From positions 62,001 to 126,000 of the forward strand of contig NZ_NRQT01000011.1 of NCBI RefSeq assembly GCF_004119455.1: a stretch of DNA of 64,000 bases, written 5' to 3'. Position numbers and translations under genes: made by a program. Shown here piece by piece: positions 8,500-17,372 of the stretch (position 1 is the first letter of the stretch; every line of letters starts with the position of its first letter). The notes beneath the pieces were generated by a model. That model was given only the letters and a program-made list of their open reading frames with translations, was not told the origin of the DNA and did no database searches. The DNA comes from Chryseobacterium sp. CH25. Lineage in GTDB: Bacteria; Bacteroidota; Bacteroidia; Flavobacteriales; Weeksellaceae.

Positions 8500-9069
8500 T
8501 TATTTAAAAATAATTAGCAAAGTACTGAATAAAATCCTGATATCATTTTTGAAGGATAGCTGTTCCAGATATGCAAGATTCATCTTTACTTTATGTGGAA
8601 ATAATACCTCATCATTATACTTCAGCGGATCTTTCTGTGTCTTGAGGATACTTTCTTCATTTCTGTAGACAATACTGGCTTTACAGGTTAGTCCGGGCTT
8701 TAATTCCAGCACCTTTCTGTCAATACCTTCAAGTTTATCATAATATCCTTCAATATCTGGTCTCGGCCCAACAAAACTCATATCACCTTTAAGAATATTG
8801 ACTAACTGAGGAAGCTCATCCAATTTAAATTTCCGAAGTATTCTTCCTATTTTTGAGCAGTTTCTATTCTTCTCATGAATCGTTTTGAACTTAAAAATAA
8901 CAAAATCTTTTCCGTACTGTCCGATTCTTTTTTGAAAGAAAATTCCGTTGGAAGAAGTATCCAGGCTTGCAATGATAAATAAAATAATCAGTAGCGGCAT
9001 CAGAAAAACAGTCAGAATTATCGCAAGGATAAGATCAAAAATAATTTTCCAATATTTATACTGATTCAT
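8500..9069 (-). CDS. Sugar transferase (phosphoglycosyl transferase, PF02397 type), second of two
   Basis: A 189-residue monotopic phosphoglycosyl transferase that would move a sugar-phosphate to undecaprenyl phosphate. It has one N-terminal hydrophobic segment (about 10-35), the FFQKRIG and FKFKT motifs, the KLDELPQLVNILKGDMSFVGPRP core with the catalytic Asp-Glu pair, and LKPGLTCKAS. The family usually reads GITG here; LTCKAS is a variant. The locus holds another member at 12827, so two initiating enzymes are present. It lies 15 bases after the aminotransferase gene. Confidence 0.87.
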   Translation of the reverse strand: MNQYKYWKIIFDLILAIILTVFLMPLLIILFIIASLDTSSNGIFFQKRIGQYGKDFVIFKFKTIHEKNRNCSKIGRILRKFKLDELPQLVNILKGDMSFVGPRPDIEGYYDKLEGIDRKVLELKPGLTCKASIVYRNEESILKTQKDPLKYNDEVLFPHKVKMNLAYLEQLSFKNDIRILFSTLLIIFK

Positions 9070-9084
9070 TTTATTTTCAAAAAG

Positions 9085-10221
9085 TTAAGATCCGAAGAAT
9101 GCTTTTATTACAGTTGATATTCTTTCTCTGTCTTCATCAGACAAATTAGAACCTGAAGGTAAGCATAATCCGTTATCAAATAATTCTTCTGCTACTTTTC
9201 CTCCATAATAAGGTGCATCAGCAAAAACAGGCTGAAGGTGCATTGGTTTCCATAAAGGTCTGGATTCAATATTATCTTCCAGGAACGCTAAACGTAGTTC
9301 TTCACGAGTTTTTCCCGTGATTACAGGGTCTACAACGATCGCTGACAGCCAGTGATTAGAGTAGTAATCTGCGTTGGGTTCAGAAAAAACCGTTACTCCG
9401 TCTATATCTGCAAATAAATCTATGTAAAATTTGTGCATTGCTCTACGCGCTTCAACACGACTTGGCAGAACTTCCATCTGACCACGTCCAATACCTGCAG
9501 TAATATTAGACATTCTGTAATTATAACCAATATGTGAATGCTGATAATGAGGTGCATTATCTCTTGCCTGAGTGGATAGGAAAACAGCTTTATCTTTATC
9601 TTCCTGAGATCTGCAAACTAATGCTCCACCACCGGAAGTTGTAATAATTTTATTCCCATTGAATGATAACACTCCGAAACGGCCGAAAGTTCCGGCAGCT
9701 TTTCCTTTGTAGGTTGAGCCAAGTGCTTCAGCTGCATCTTCAATTACAGGAATGTTGTATTTTTCAGCAATGGCAGAAATTTCGTCCACTTTATAAGGCA
9801 TTCCGTACAAATGAACAGCTAAAATAGCTTTAGGTGTTTTCTCTTTTGCAATTCTGTCCTGGATTGCTTCTTCCAGTGCCTTTGGACAAAGGTTCCATGT
9901 TTCGGCTTCAGAATCAATAAAAACGGGAGTTGCTCCCTGATATGCAATAGGGTTGGCTGTTGCAGAGAATGTCATAGACTGACAAATAACTTCATCTCCA
10001 TATCCCACACCTAATTCAATTAAAGCCAAATGAATGGCTGCAGTTCCCGCTGATAAAGCAGCTACTTTTACATCTGCTTTTAAAAACTTTTCTAAATCTT
10101 CTTCAAAACCATTTACATTTGGGCCAAGTGGTGCCACCCAGTTTGCTTCAAATGCTTCGTGAATATATTTTAATTCTGTTCCTCCCATATGGGGTGAGGA
10201 TAACCATATTTTGTCTTTCAT
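9085..10221 (-). CDS. DegT/DnrJ/EryC1/StrS sugar aminotransferase (PglE-like)
   Basis: A 378-residue fold-type-I PLP enzyme. The PLP-binding Lys is in SFNGNKIITTSGGG, the Asp contacting the pyridine nitrogen is in IPVIEDAAEALGS, and SAGTAAIHLAL binds phosphate. The sequence style (IWLSSPHMGGTELKYI near the start) resembles aminotransferases such as PglE that act on UDP-4-keto-6-deoxy-GlcNAc. The membrane dehydratase at 32235 would supply that substrate. Glutamate is the usual amino donor. It lies 15 bases upstream of the second sugar transferase and 6 bases after the FemAB-like gene. Confidence 0.88.
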   Translation of the reverse strand: MKDKIWLSSPHMGGTELKYIHEAFEANWVAPLGPNVNGFEEDLEKFLKADVKVAALSAGTAAIHLALIELGVGYGDEVICQSMTFSATANPIAYQGATPVFIDSEAETWNLCPKALEEAIQDRIAKEKTPKAILAVHLYGMPYKVDEISAIAEKYNIPVIEDAAEALGSTYKGKAAGTFGRFGVLSFNGNKIITTSGGGALVCRSQEDKDKAVFLSTQARDNAPHYQHSHIGYNYRMSNITAGIGRGQMEVLPSRVEARRAMHKFYIDLFADIDGVTVFSEPNADYYSNHWLSAIVVDPVITGKTREELRLAFLEDNIESRPLWKPMHLQPVFADAPYYGGKVAEELFDNGLCLPSGSNLSDEDRERISTVIKAFFGS

Positions 10222-10227
10222 CTGTTT

Positions 10228-11253
10228 TTAATTTTTACTTCTATATAAAGGGAAGAACCCACTATTTTTATCTGAAACTGATTCAGAAAGTTTATTATAA
10301 GTTTCTGAATCAATAATATATTGCCAAACCTTAAACATACATTGTGTCTTTGAAAAGCTGGCTTTAAATAAGAAGAGAGAGTCTTCATCACTACCTCCAG
10401 CTCCACCACCTAAGTGTAAAGCATCCATTTTGTGCTCATTTCCTAATAGTCTTGCTTCATCCAAAAGTAACTTCATTGGGGTATTTCGAAGATATTCTCC
10501 TGTAGTACCCGATAAATGATACTGCATAATATTATTGGTCATCGTAAAAATACCGCCTGCTACTATTTTGCCTTCATGTTTGGCTAAAAGCAGTTTACTG
10601 TCAAAATCACTATTATTAAGGAAGGAATGGAAATATTCTTTCGTGAAAAAATAACTTGGCAGAGCATTGACTCTTTGCATGGTTTCATAATAAATTTCAA
10701 CAAAAGCATCAAGATCTTCATTGGTTTCGGCTTCTACAACTGTGAATCCATTTCTTCGCAACTGATTGATCTGTGACTTATTTGATTTCCCATATAATGC
10801 CCGTTGTTGCTCAATTGGGAGAGTCAGATCTATTGAAATTGTTTTGTTAACATTAATTATTTTTCCAAAATCTTCAAAAAAAGAATCCTGTTCAATTAAT
10901 GGATGTAATCTTGAAAATGCACAGACAATTGAATTTTCTATACAGTATTTATCAAATTCCTTTTTAAAAAACGCTTTAAAATCTGAACTAAAATTAAAGC
11001 CTTTTCTGTTAGAAATAGGCCCTGCATAACCATATACAGAGGTACAGTCATAAAAGCCTGTTTCTTCAATAGGTCTTATTACTAATGGTAATGCTACAAA
11101 TACATCATCTTCATATGCTACAAATAATTTGCTATCAAAACTATTATCTATTGTATGATAGAATGCAGTATGGTGGAAATCATAAGCAGAGGATGCTTTT
11201 ACAATTTGATTCCATTCAGGTTGCAGTTTATCTATAACTTCAAATTTATACAT
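10228..11253 (-). CDS. FemAB-like / GNAT acyltransferase in polysaccharide locus
   Basis: A protein of 341 residues with two GNAT-like halves, the arrangement of FemAB peptidyltransferases and BioF2-like acyltransferases (PF13480 type). Visible signs are the SNKSQINQLRRNGF linker, GKIVAGGIFTMTNN, LSGTTGEYLRNTPMKLLLDEA and HLGGGAGG near the end. FemAB enzymes transfer amino acids from tRNA; related ones acylate sugars. Here it could put an amino acid or acyl group on the amino sugar made by its neighbours, which is inference. I start at the ATG at 11253; an upstream TTG at 11259 is less likely. The start overlaps the previous gene by 8 bases. Confidence 0.72.
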   Translation of the reverse strand: MYKFEVIDKLQPEWNQIVKASSAYDFHHTAFYHTIDNSFDSKLFVAYEDDVFVALPLVIRPIEETGFYDCTSVYGYAGPISNRKGFNFSSDFKAFFKKEFDKYCIENSIVCAFSRLHPLIEQDSFFEDFGKIINVNKTISIDLTLPIEQQRALYGKSNKSQINQLRRNGFTVVEAETNEDLDAFVEIYYETMQRVNALPSYFFTKEYFHSFLNNSDFDSKLLLAKHEGKIVAGGIFTMTNNIMQYHLSGTTGEYLRNTPMKLLLDEARLLGNEHKMDALHLGGGAGGSDEDSLFLFKASFSKTQCMFKVWQYIIDSETYNKLSESVSDKNSGFFPLYRSKN

Positions 11254-12259
11254 TGTCAAAAAAACTATTTATTTTATTTGCTATATACTCTATTTCCTGC
11301 CCGGAGTATCTAAAATCCATATGTATATTTAAGACTCTGGACTCAAGATCCTGATCTTTACTATTACGCTGATTAGGCCACAATACAGCCGGAAAAATTT
11401 TATTTTCAATTAAGAACTGTCTGAGCTGATTTCTGATATCAGAATTTTTAAACAATAATAATAAACAGAAATTGCTCGGAATAATTTCAAAGTTACTTGA
11501 TTTTTTAATTAAGCCAGCTCCCAGATCAATATTATCACCCGTTTTTTCCAACATCTCTTCAACCGGAAAAGTTGAGAGCGTTAATTCTGCCTGTGCTGGC
11601 ATGAGTGAATCAGTAAGAGGTTCTTTAAAAGTATCTTCAGCTTCCAGGTAATACCTTCTATATAAATCGTTGTTTTCTAAATTATTGAGTAAATATTCTT
11701 CTTTCAAAAACATGGCTGATACAACTTTCAGATATGTTTTTTCAGCCAAAGCGGTATACTCAGGATCAGTATCAATGTTTTCACCATCTTTATATTTACA
11801 CATTCCACCTATTCCCAGTGGCAGCTGTTTACGAAGAGATGCAAAAGAATAATCTGCAGTTGATGTATTGAAAGCTCCTAAATCATGTGTAAGATCATCA
11901 ATGATCGTTGTATTATGTAAATGTGTTACATCGGCTTTAATTTGCCCAAAATACAAAACATTCACAATTACACTTTGGGGATCATCTTCCCAAACTATTT
12001 TATTATTTGCCTCCGGATTATAGTCATAATACAAAATCTCAATATCCAGATCAGTAAAAAAGTTAACTACCTCATGGCAATAATAACTGGGAAAACCTAC
12101 TTTAGTCCAGTTATATTTCTTTATCCCGAATTTAAGTAAGTTATACAGGGCTACCCTTCCGGAAAAATACAGATGGTAATTATCATTATTTTCAAAAAAA
12201 TTTTCACTCTTCTTTTGAGAATGTATATAATGGAAGCCGGAGCCAAATTCTTTATACAT
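11246..12259 (-). CDS. Divergent fold-type-I PLP (DegT-like) protein
   Basis: A 337-residue protein that I place only distantly with DegT/StrS aminotransferases. Equivalent elements are SGRVALYNLLK (phosphate-binding turn), PSYYCHEVVNFF, TIIDDLTHDLGAF (Asp for the ring nitrogen) and YSFASLRKQLPLGIGG, whose Lys would be the PLP lysine. The C-terminal half is poorly conserved and the glycine-rich motifs are reduced. The ATG at 12259 lies 2 bases after the upstream stop; a TTG further up is possible but unlikely. It is tightly packed between a GNAT and a FemAB-like gene, so the three probably work together. Confidence 0.6.
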   Translation of the reverse strand: MYKEFGSGFHYIHSQKKSENFFENNDNYHLYFSGRVALYNLLKFGIKKYNWTKVGFPSYYCHEVVNFFTDLDIEILYYDYNPEANNKIVWEDDPQSVIVNVLYFGQIKADVTHLHNTTIIDDLTHDLGAFNTSTADYSFASLRKQLPLGIGGMCKYKDGENIDTDPEYTALAEKTYLKVVSAMFLKEEYLLNNLENNDLYRRYYLEAEDTFKEPLTDSLMPAQAELTLSTFPVEEMLEKTGDNIDLGAGLIKKSSNFEIIPSNFCLLLLFKNSDIRNQLRQFLIENKIFPAVLWPNQRNSKDQDLESRVLNIHMDFRYSGQEIEYIANKINSFFDNV

Positions 12260-12261
12260 AT

Positions 12262-12822
12262 TTATTTTTGCCAATAATTGTTTAGTTTTATCAGATCAAA
12301 ATAATCATCTCTGGTTATTCCTACTATCAGCTCATCCCACCATTGGTTTTTTCTGAAATAAGCATTCTTTTTAGTTCCTTCAACAATCCACCCACATTTT
12401 TTGGTATAAACGCCTAATGAAGGTTCATTATTAGCAATAATAGTGGTATCAAGTCTCATTAAACCAAGTTCTTCGAAAGCATATCTGTTCATAGTCATGA
12501 CAGTATCAATACCATATCCCTTACCTCTCATATCTTTGTCTCCCAATAACATTCCGGTAGATGCACGTCTGTCTTTCCAGTTAATATCAACAATATTTAC
12601 CATACCTATTAATCCAAATTCTTCCGTCTCGATTGCGAAACGCTGATTATTGGAATTAAGGTTAAAGTTGCCAAACCATTTCTGCTGGTCCTGCATACTA
12701 GAAGGAAAATGCCATCCACCAAGCTTATAATTAATCTCGGGGTCGTTAGACCATTTATGAAGTAATTCTAAATCTCTTTCTTCTATTGCTCTTAAAACAA
12801 CTTTGTGACCTATAATATTCAT
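12262..12822 (-). CDS. GNAT family N-acetyltransferase (RimJ/RimL type)
   Basis: A 186-residue acetyltransferase. HKVVLRAIEERDLELLHKW is a typical RimJ-like N-terminus, and GKGYGIDTVMTMNRYAFEELGL holds the acetyl-CoA pyrophosphate-binding loop followed by the core helix. EPSLGVYTKKCGW is the conserved C-terminal part. In surface-sugar loci such enzymes (for example PseH) acetylate the 4-amino group of a nucleotide amino sugar; here the likely substrate is the product of the aminotransferase at 9085. This is context-based. Spacing is 4 bases from the sugar transferase and 2 bases to the next gene. Confidence 0.82.
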   Translation of the reverse strand: MNIIGHKVVLRAIEERDLELLHKWSNDPEINYKLGGWHFPSSMQDQQKWFGNFNLNSNNQRFAIETEEFGLIGMVNIVDINWKDRRASTGMLLGDKDMRGKGYGIDTVMTMNRYAFEELGLMRLDTTIIANNEPSLGVYTKKCGWIVEGTKKNAYFRKNQWWDELIVGITRDDYFDLIKLNNYWQK

Positions 12823-12826
12823 ATTG

Positions 12827-13465
12827 CTATTTTTTAAAATTATTCTTACTAAGGTTTTTACTTATTCCTAAGTCATCAACTTCATCCACCGTTTGACCAT
12901 GAACAATTGTTGAAGACTTAAAAAGCACCGACTTTACAGTCATTAATATGATTTCTAAATCTAATTTTAACGATACGTGATCCACGTAATAAACATCATT
13001 ATTAAATCGCTCTGAGAATTTCATCTGATTACGCCCTTTAACCTGTGCCAATCCTGTAATCCCAGGTCTAACCTCATGTCTTCTTTTATGATGATCGTTG
13101 TATAATCCTAAATACTCTGGTAATAAAGGTCTTGGACCTATTAACGCCATATCTCCTTTCAGAACATTGATTAATTGTGGAATTTCATCCAAAGATGTTT
13201 TTCTCACAAATCCGCCAATTCCTGTTAACCGGTCTGCATCCTGTAATAAATCACCGTTTGCATCCTTTTTATCATTCATTGTTTTGAATTTTATGATCTT
13301 AAAGATGCGCTCATTCATTCCCGGCCTCAGTTGAAAAAAGAAAGGCTTACCTTCATTGGCAATATATAAGCCGACAGTAACAATTATAAAAATTGGAGAA
13401 AGCAGTATTAATCCAATTAACGCAGCAAAAAAATCGATAAAACGTTTGAAAAAATTTTTATACAT
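12827..13465 (-). CDS. Sugar transferase (PglC/WcaJ-like phosphoglycosyl transferase), first of two
   Basis: A 212-residue membrane-bound phosphoglycosyl transferase with an N-terminal re-entrant hydrophobic segment (about 12-35). The core motifs are FKIIKFKTMND, KTSLDEIPQLINVLKGDMALIGPRP (catalytic DE) and RPGITGLAQVKGRN. It is closest in style to PglC-type enzymes that load a bacillosamine-like sugar on undecaprenyl phosphate. It ends with a short Lys/Asn-rich tail. Its start overlaps the stop of the WbuB-like glycosyltransferase by one base (TAATG). It probably starts the repeat unit, with the second copy at 8500 in competition or serving another glycan. Confidence 0.88.
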   Translation of the reverse strand: MYKNFFKRFIDFFAALIGLILLSPIFIIVTVGLYIANEGKPFFFQLRPGMNERIFKIIKFKTMNDKKDANGDLLQDADRLTGIGGFVRKTSLDEIPQLINVLKGDMALIGPRPLLPEYLGLYNDHHKRRHEVRPGITGLAQVKGRNQMKFSERFNNDVYYVDHVSLKLDLEIILMTVKSVLFKSSTIVHGQTVDEVDDLGISKNLSKNNFKK

Positions 13466-14661
13466 TATTTTAATTTGCTATTTATCAAAAAATAAGATTT
13501 ATCAACGGTATATTTATTAAGAAGGAGTTTTTCGGCATTGTTTCCTAAAACAGAAAGGTCTTCACTTAACAGTCTGTTTAAACAATTCTGCATAGATTTC
13601 TGGTCTCCTGCCAATACTTTATACCCACATCTGTTCTCTTCTACAATATCACCAATATCTGTATTTGGATCAGTTGCTACCAACACAGGCATCTTCATTT
13701 CCAAATAAGATAATAACCTTGAAGGAAAATTAGGAATTAAAAATCTTTTATCCAAGAATATCAACCCTATATCACATGCTGCCAACATTCTGTCATAATC
13801 TTCTTTTGGAAGGCTCTGTAAAAGTTTGGCATTTGCAGGTTGTTTTGCATCAAACCATTCTTTTGTTCTTACAAATTCTGTCCCTCCGCCAACAATCAGG
13901 AAAAAAGCCTCTTCATTGATTGTTGCTTCTATGGTTTCTAAAAGAAAATCCAACCCTTGGGGTTTTCCCAAATTTCCACCGTAAACAAATACTTTCCTGT
14001 TTGCAGGAATATTATATTTTTCACGAATTGATTTTTTCTCATCATCTGAATAACTGAACCTGATAGGTTCAATGGTATTCGGGTTTACTTCTACTTTTTG
14101 CGGATCTACTTCCGGATTGTGTTTTAATACGAAATTGACATTTGCCGGAGACATACATCCTATAGTATCAGATATCTGGTAAAGCTTTTTTTCTTTCTTT
14201 ACAAACTGTTTATGAATAAGACCGCCTTCTTTCAACATCGCCATATCTACTGCATTTTGAGGAAATATATCTTTCAATAACAGATAACTATAGGCATTAT
14301 CACGCTTTTTTATAAACTCGATTACTTTTGCAAACGTAATAGGTGGTGTTGAATACAGTACCAGATCAAACTTTTTATGGCCCAGATATTTTTTAATAGC
14401 TGACAAAAACTGAAACTCAATGGCCAAAGTACCGATACCTTTTTCAACGATATTTGTTTTTTGGATATTGAATGTTTTCACCTGAAGTATGGAAACGCCT
14501 TCTTTCAGCTTAAAATTCGTAGAAATTTTCTGACGTCTTTCCACAGGTGTAACAATGGTAACGTCGTGACCTTCATTTCTGAACTTCCGCAACAGATCCT
14601 GATAGATACCCCGCTTTTCAACTGAATCTATACTGGCTAACGTGAGAAAAATAACATTCAT
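13465..14661 (-). CDS. WbuB-like glycosyltransferase (GT4), probable L-FucNAc transferase
   Basis: A 398-residue GT-B enzyme. The N-terminus MNVIFLTLASIDSVEKRGIYQDLL and the segment LLKDIFPQNAVDMAML match the WbuB group that follows fnl/cap genes for UDP-L-FucNAc in other bacteria. The donor-binding half has VFVYGGNLGKPQGLDFLLE and the SYLEMKMPVLVATDPNTD region of GT4 enzymes. It lies 6 bases after capG, which supports use of the FucNAc made by capE-F-G. Acceptor unknown. Cytoplasmic face of the inner membrane. Confidence 0.82.
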   Translation of the reverse strand: MNVIFLTLASIDSVEKRGIYQDLLRKFRNEGHDVTIVTPVERRQKISTNFKLKEGVSILQVKTFNIQKTNIVEKGIGTLAIEFQFLSAIKKYLGHKKFDLVLYSTPPITFAKVIEFIKKRDNAYSYLLLKDIFPQNAVDMAMLKEGGLIHKQFVKKEKKLYQISDTIGCMSPANVNFVLKHNPEVDPQKVEVNPNTIEPIRFSYSDDEKKSIREKYNIPANRKVFVYGGNLGKPQGLDFLLETIEATINEEAFFLIVGGGTEFVRTKEWFDAKQPANAKLLQSLPKEDYDRMLAACDIGLIFLDKRFLIPNFPSRLLSYLEMKMPVLVATDPNTDIGDIVEENRCGYKVLAGDQKSMQNCLNRLLSEDLSVLGNNAEKLLLNKYTVDKSYFLINSKLK

Positions 14662-14667
14662 ATTCTC

Positions 14668-15807
14668 TTAAATTTCTTCAGACCAAACTGTTCTTTTGAT
14701 ATAATCTGTGTAAGAAATAATAATTCTTACTACTTTTTCTGAAACATTCGGCATAGAATAATCTGCTACCGGTCTGAAATTTCTTTCTTCACCTACTTTC
14801 TGCTGTAATACCTGCACTAATCCCTGCATAATTCTTTCCGGAGATAAACCTACCATCATCACAGAAGCTTCTTCCATTGCTTCAGGACGCTCATGGGCCT
14901 GACGGATATTTAAAGCTCTGAAATTTAAGATGGATGATTCTTCAGAAATTGTTCCTGAATCTGAAAGACATGCATAAGCGTTCATTTGCAGTGCATTATA
15001 ATCGTGGAATCCAAGTGGTTTTAAAAACTGAATTTCAGGACGCATTTCAATCTGCATCTTGTTAATCATATTTTGTGTTCTTGGGTGTGTAGAAACAATA
15101 ATTGGATATTTATATTTCTCTGCAATAGCATTAAGAGAGGTCATTAATCCTCGGAAATTCTTTTCAGAATTGATATTCTCTTCACGGTGTGACGATACTA
15201 CAAAGAATTTATCCTTTTCAAGATTTAATTTTTGTAAAACATCAGAAGCTTTAATTTCAGGTAAATAATGATTTAAAACTTCAAACATCGGCGAACCTGT
15301 TTTGATAATTCTGTCTGCTGGAAGACCTTCTCTCAAAAGATATTCACGGGCAATATCAGAGTAAGTAAGATTGATATCTGCTGTATGATCTACAATTTTA
15401 CGGTTGGTTTCTTCCGGAACTCTTTGGTCAAAGCATCTGTTTCCTGCCTCCATATGGAAGATCGGAATATGTCTTTTTTTAGCCGGAATAGCACAAAGAC
15501 AAGAATTAGTATCTCCTAAAACAAGGAAGGCATCTGGCTTTAGCTCTTCTAAAAGCGGATCTATTTTAATTAAAATATTTCCAACCGTTTCAGTTGCTGT
15601 CTTACCGGCAGCTTCTAAAAAAAAGTCAGGTTTACGAAGACCTAAATCTTCAAAGAAAATCTGGTTCAGTTCGTAATCATAGTTTTGTCCTGTGTGGACG
15701 ATAATATGTTCAACAGCTTCGGATGCGTCCAAAGCTGATAATACTCTTGATAATCTAATAATTTCTGGACGGGTCCCAACGACCGTCATTACTTTTAGTT
15801 TTTTCAT
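14668..15807 (-). CDS. capG: UDP-GlcNAc 2-epimerase-type enzyme, CapG/FnlC (UDP-L-FucNAc pathway)
   Basis: A 379-residue member of the non-hydrolysing UDP-N-acetylglucosamine 2-epimerase family. VGTRPEIIRLSRVL opens the N-terminal Rossmann domain, then VLGDTNSCL, HMEAGNRCFDQRVPEETNR and SHREENI follow. The C-terminal SDSGTISEESSILNFRALNIR holds the active-site loop. In the CapE-CapF-CapG route this enzyme epimerises C2 of the intermediate to give UDP-L-FucNAc. Position directly downstream of capE and capF (15-base gap) makes this role more likely than ManNAc formation. Confidence 0.88.
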   Translation of the reverse strand: MKKLKVMTVVGTRPEIIRLSRVLSALDASEAVEHIIVHTGQNYDYELNQIFFEDLGLRKPDFFLEAAGKTATETVGNILIKIDPLLEELKPDAFLVLGDTNSCLCAIPAKKRHIPIFHMEAGNRCFDQRVPEETNRKIVDHTADINLTYSDIAREYLLREGLPADRIIKTGSPMFEVLNHYLPEIKASDVLQKLNLEKDKFFVVSSHREENINSEKNFRGLMTSLNAIAEKYKYPIIVSTHPRTQNMINKMQIEMRPEIQFLKPLGFHDYNALQMNAYACLSDSGTISEESSILNFRALNIRQAHERPEAMEEASVMMVGLSPERIMQGLVQVLQQKVGEERNFRPVADYSMPNVSEKVVRIIISYTDYIKRTVWSEEI

Positions 15808-15822
15808 TTTTATGTTTAACTA

Positions 15823-16941
15823 TTAAACCGTTTCAAAATAGGTATCTGCATCTTCAGGGTTGAAGGGCTCATCAATCCAGAAAATAGTATACAAATCTTC
15901 GTTTCCGGTGTTTTTGATATTATGAGTGTACCAAATTGGCATATCTACGTAAGCAGGCTCTGATCCATCTAAATAAAAATCTAAAACTTCATCGGTATCA
16001 ATTTTTCTTAATTGAATTAAAGCTTTCCCTTTAATAACAGCAAACCTTTCAATTTTACGGGTATGGTAGTGATTTCCTCTTGTAATATCTGGAACTGTGG
16101 TTGAGAAAGAACACTGCCCCCCTATTCCTAAACGGATTACTTCAACAAACGCTCCTCTTGGGTCAGTATGTTGTGTAAATTTAACAGGGAAATGTGTTTT
16201 ATAGTCCATATAAGAACGATACGTATTGAACAGATTGTGCTCAAATGTATCCTTCAGAACCGGGATTTCTCCGCCATCAAAATATTTTGTTTTATAATCA
16301 TTCAATAAAGCGAGAACCTCTGAAACTTTTTTCGTTGAAGTTGGCTCTACAAATAATGCAGGATTACTTTTTTCTGAGCGGATTTCTTCAATAATTTTCA
16401 TGACCAATTCCTGGACATAAATCAGTTTAACTTCACCGTCGTTCGCAATAGTTGGTATTTCACCATGTGTTAGCTGGTAACAGAAAGTAGCAATAAATGA
16501 ATTATAAAAAGGTTTTCCAAAAGCTCCAAAAACATTTGGAATAATTAAACCTGTTACTTTTCCATTATTTTCATCTGCCCAGTTTGCAATGGCTTCACGG
16601 CCTTCACGTTTTGATTTTCCATACAGATTATCACGTTCTTCCTGTGTAGATGATGAAATTAAAACATGAGCTTTAGAACCAGTTCTTTTTAATGATGCTA
16701 CCAACTGATTGGACAAAGCTACGTTTGTCTCATAAATCACCTGCTCAGAATCATGACGATTCATTGCTGCCAGATGCACAATTACATCACATTTTTGGGT
16801 GAACTCATCCAGTTTAGTATTATCTTCAAAGAATTCTTTTTGAAAATCAACGCGTTCAAACTCTTCCGGAAATAATCCTAAAGTATTATATAAATGGCTT
16901 CCAACGAAACCTTTTTGTCCAGTAATTCCTACTTTTTTCAT
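15823..16941 (-). CDS. capF: CapF/FnlB-like bifunctional SDR-cupin enzyme
   Basis: A 372-residue two-domain protein. The N-terminal SDR domain begins GITGQKGFVGSHLYNTLG and carries an SSSTQ / YGKSKREG active-site region. The C-terminal cupin has TDPRGAFVEVIR, RGNHYHTRKIERFAVIKG (metal-binding His and Glu) and WYTHNIKNTG. This fusion is specific to CapF. In S. aureus the cupin epimerises C3 and the SDR reduces C4 of the CapE product, yielding the precursor of UDP-L-FucNAc. Its ATG overlaps the stop of the upstream cupin gene by 4 bases (ATGA). Confidence 0.92.
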   Translation of the reverse strand: MKKVGITGQKGFVGSHLYNTLGLFPEEFERVDFQKEFFEDNTKLDEFTQKCDVIVHLAAMNRHDSEQVIYETNVALSNQLVASLKRTGSKAHVLISSSTQEERDNLYGKSKREGREAIANWADENNGKVTGLIIPNVFGAFGKPFYNSFIATFCYQLTHGEIPTIANDGEVKLIYVQELVMKIIEEIRSEKSNPALFVEPTSTKKVSEVLALLNDYKTKYFDGGEIPVLKDTFEHNLFNTYRSYMDYKTHFPVKFTQHTDPRGAFVEVIRLGIGGQCSFSTTVPDITRGNHYHTRKIERFAVIKGKALIQLRKIDTDEVLDFYLDGSEPAYVDMPIWYTHNIKNTGNEDLYTIFWIDEPFNPEDADTYFETV

Positions 16942-17351
16942 AATTGTTTTTTAAAGTAATCTAAAGGGAATCGGTATTCGTCCTGGATTTCACCCAAAGC
17001 ATAATCTGCCAAAACCAATAATTTACTTTCTTCTTTTTTTGCTTGAATGGCGGTTATATAACCTGCCGGAATATGCAGATAAGTTAAAAATTCGCAGTTT
17101 AATTGGTATTTCGTAATCGTTAAATCTTTTGAAGGCTGAGCAAAATCATCAATCTGAACAACTGAAATTTCAAATTCACCTTTCATACAAGCAAACCAAC
17201 GCTGCTCTATTTTATGGCCCTGCCAGCCTCTTATAAACTCAGTAGAATGATTCTCTATAGTATAGATCCGTTTAACTACGGAAGCATCAAATTCATTATT
17301 AAAAGTGATAATTCCTCTCTCATCTTCATGTCTTTTACCGGCTAGAATCAT
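16938..17351 (-). CDS. WxcM/FdtA-like cupin, sugar 3,4-ketoisomerase or epimerase-like
   Basis: A 137-residue single-domain cupin. The signature is ENHSTEFIRGWQGHKIEQRWFACMKGEFEI, then YLHIPAGYITAIQA and EYRFPLDYF at the end. It resembles the C-terminal domain of WxcM and RmlC-like epimerases but is shorter than RfbC. Lying between capE and capF, with a 4-base overlap with capF, it probably helps the UDP-FucNAc branch, perhaps as an accessory epimerase. No specific reaction can be assigned. Confidence 0.7.
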   Translation of the reverse strand: MILAGKRHEDERGIITFNNEFDASVVKRIYTIENHSTEFIRGWQGHKIEQRWFACMKGEFEISVVQIDDFAQPSKDLTITKYQLNCEFLTYLHIPAGYITAIQAKKEESKLLVLADYALGEIQDEYRFPLDYFKKQL

Positions 17352-17372
17352 AATTCTTTATTTTGAACTCAA

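Noticed and set aside
16938..17351. Second RfbC (dTDP-rhamnose epimerase)
   Set aside because: It is a shorter WxcM-like cupin without the His and Tyr pattern of RfbC, and is coupled to capF.
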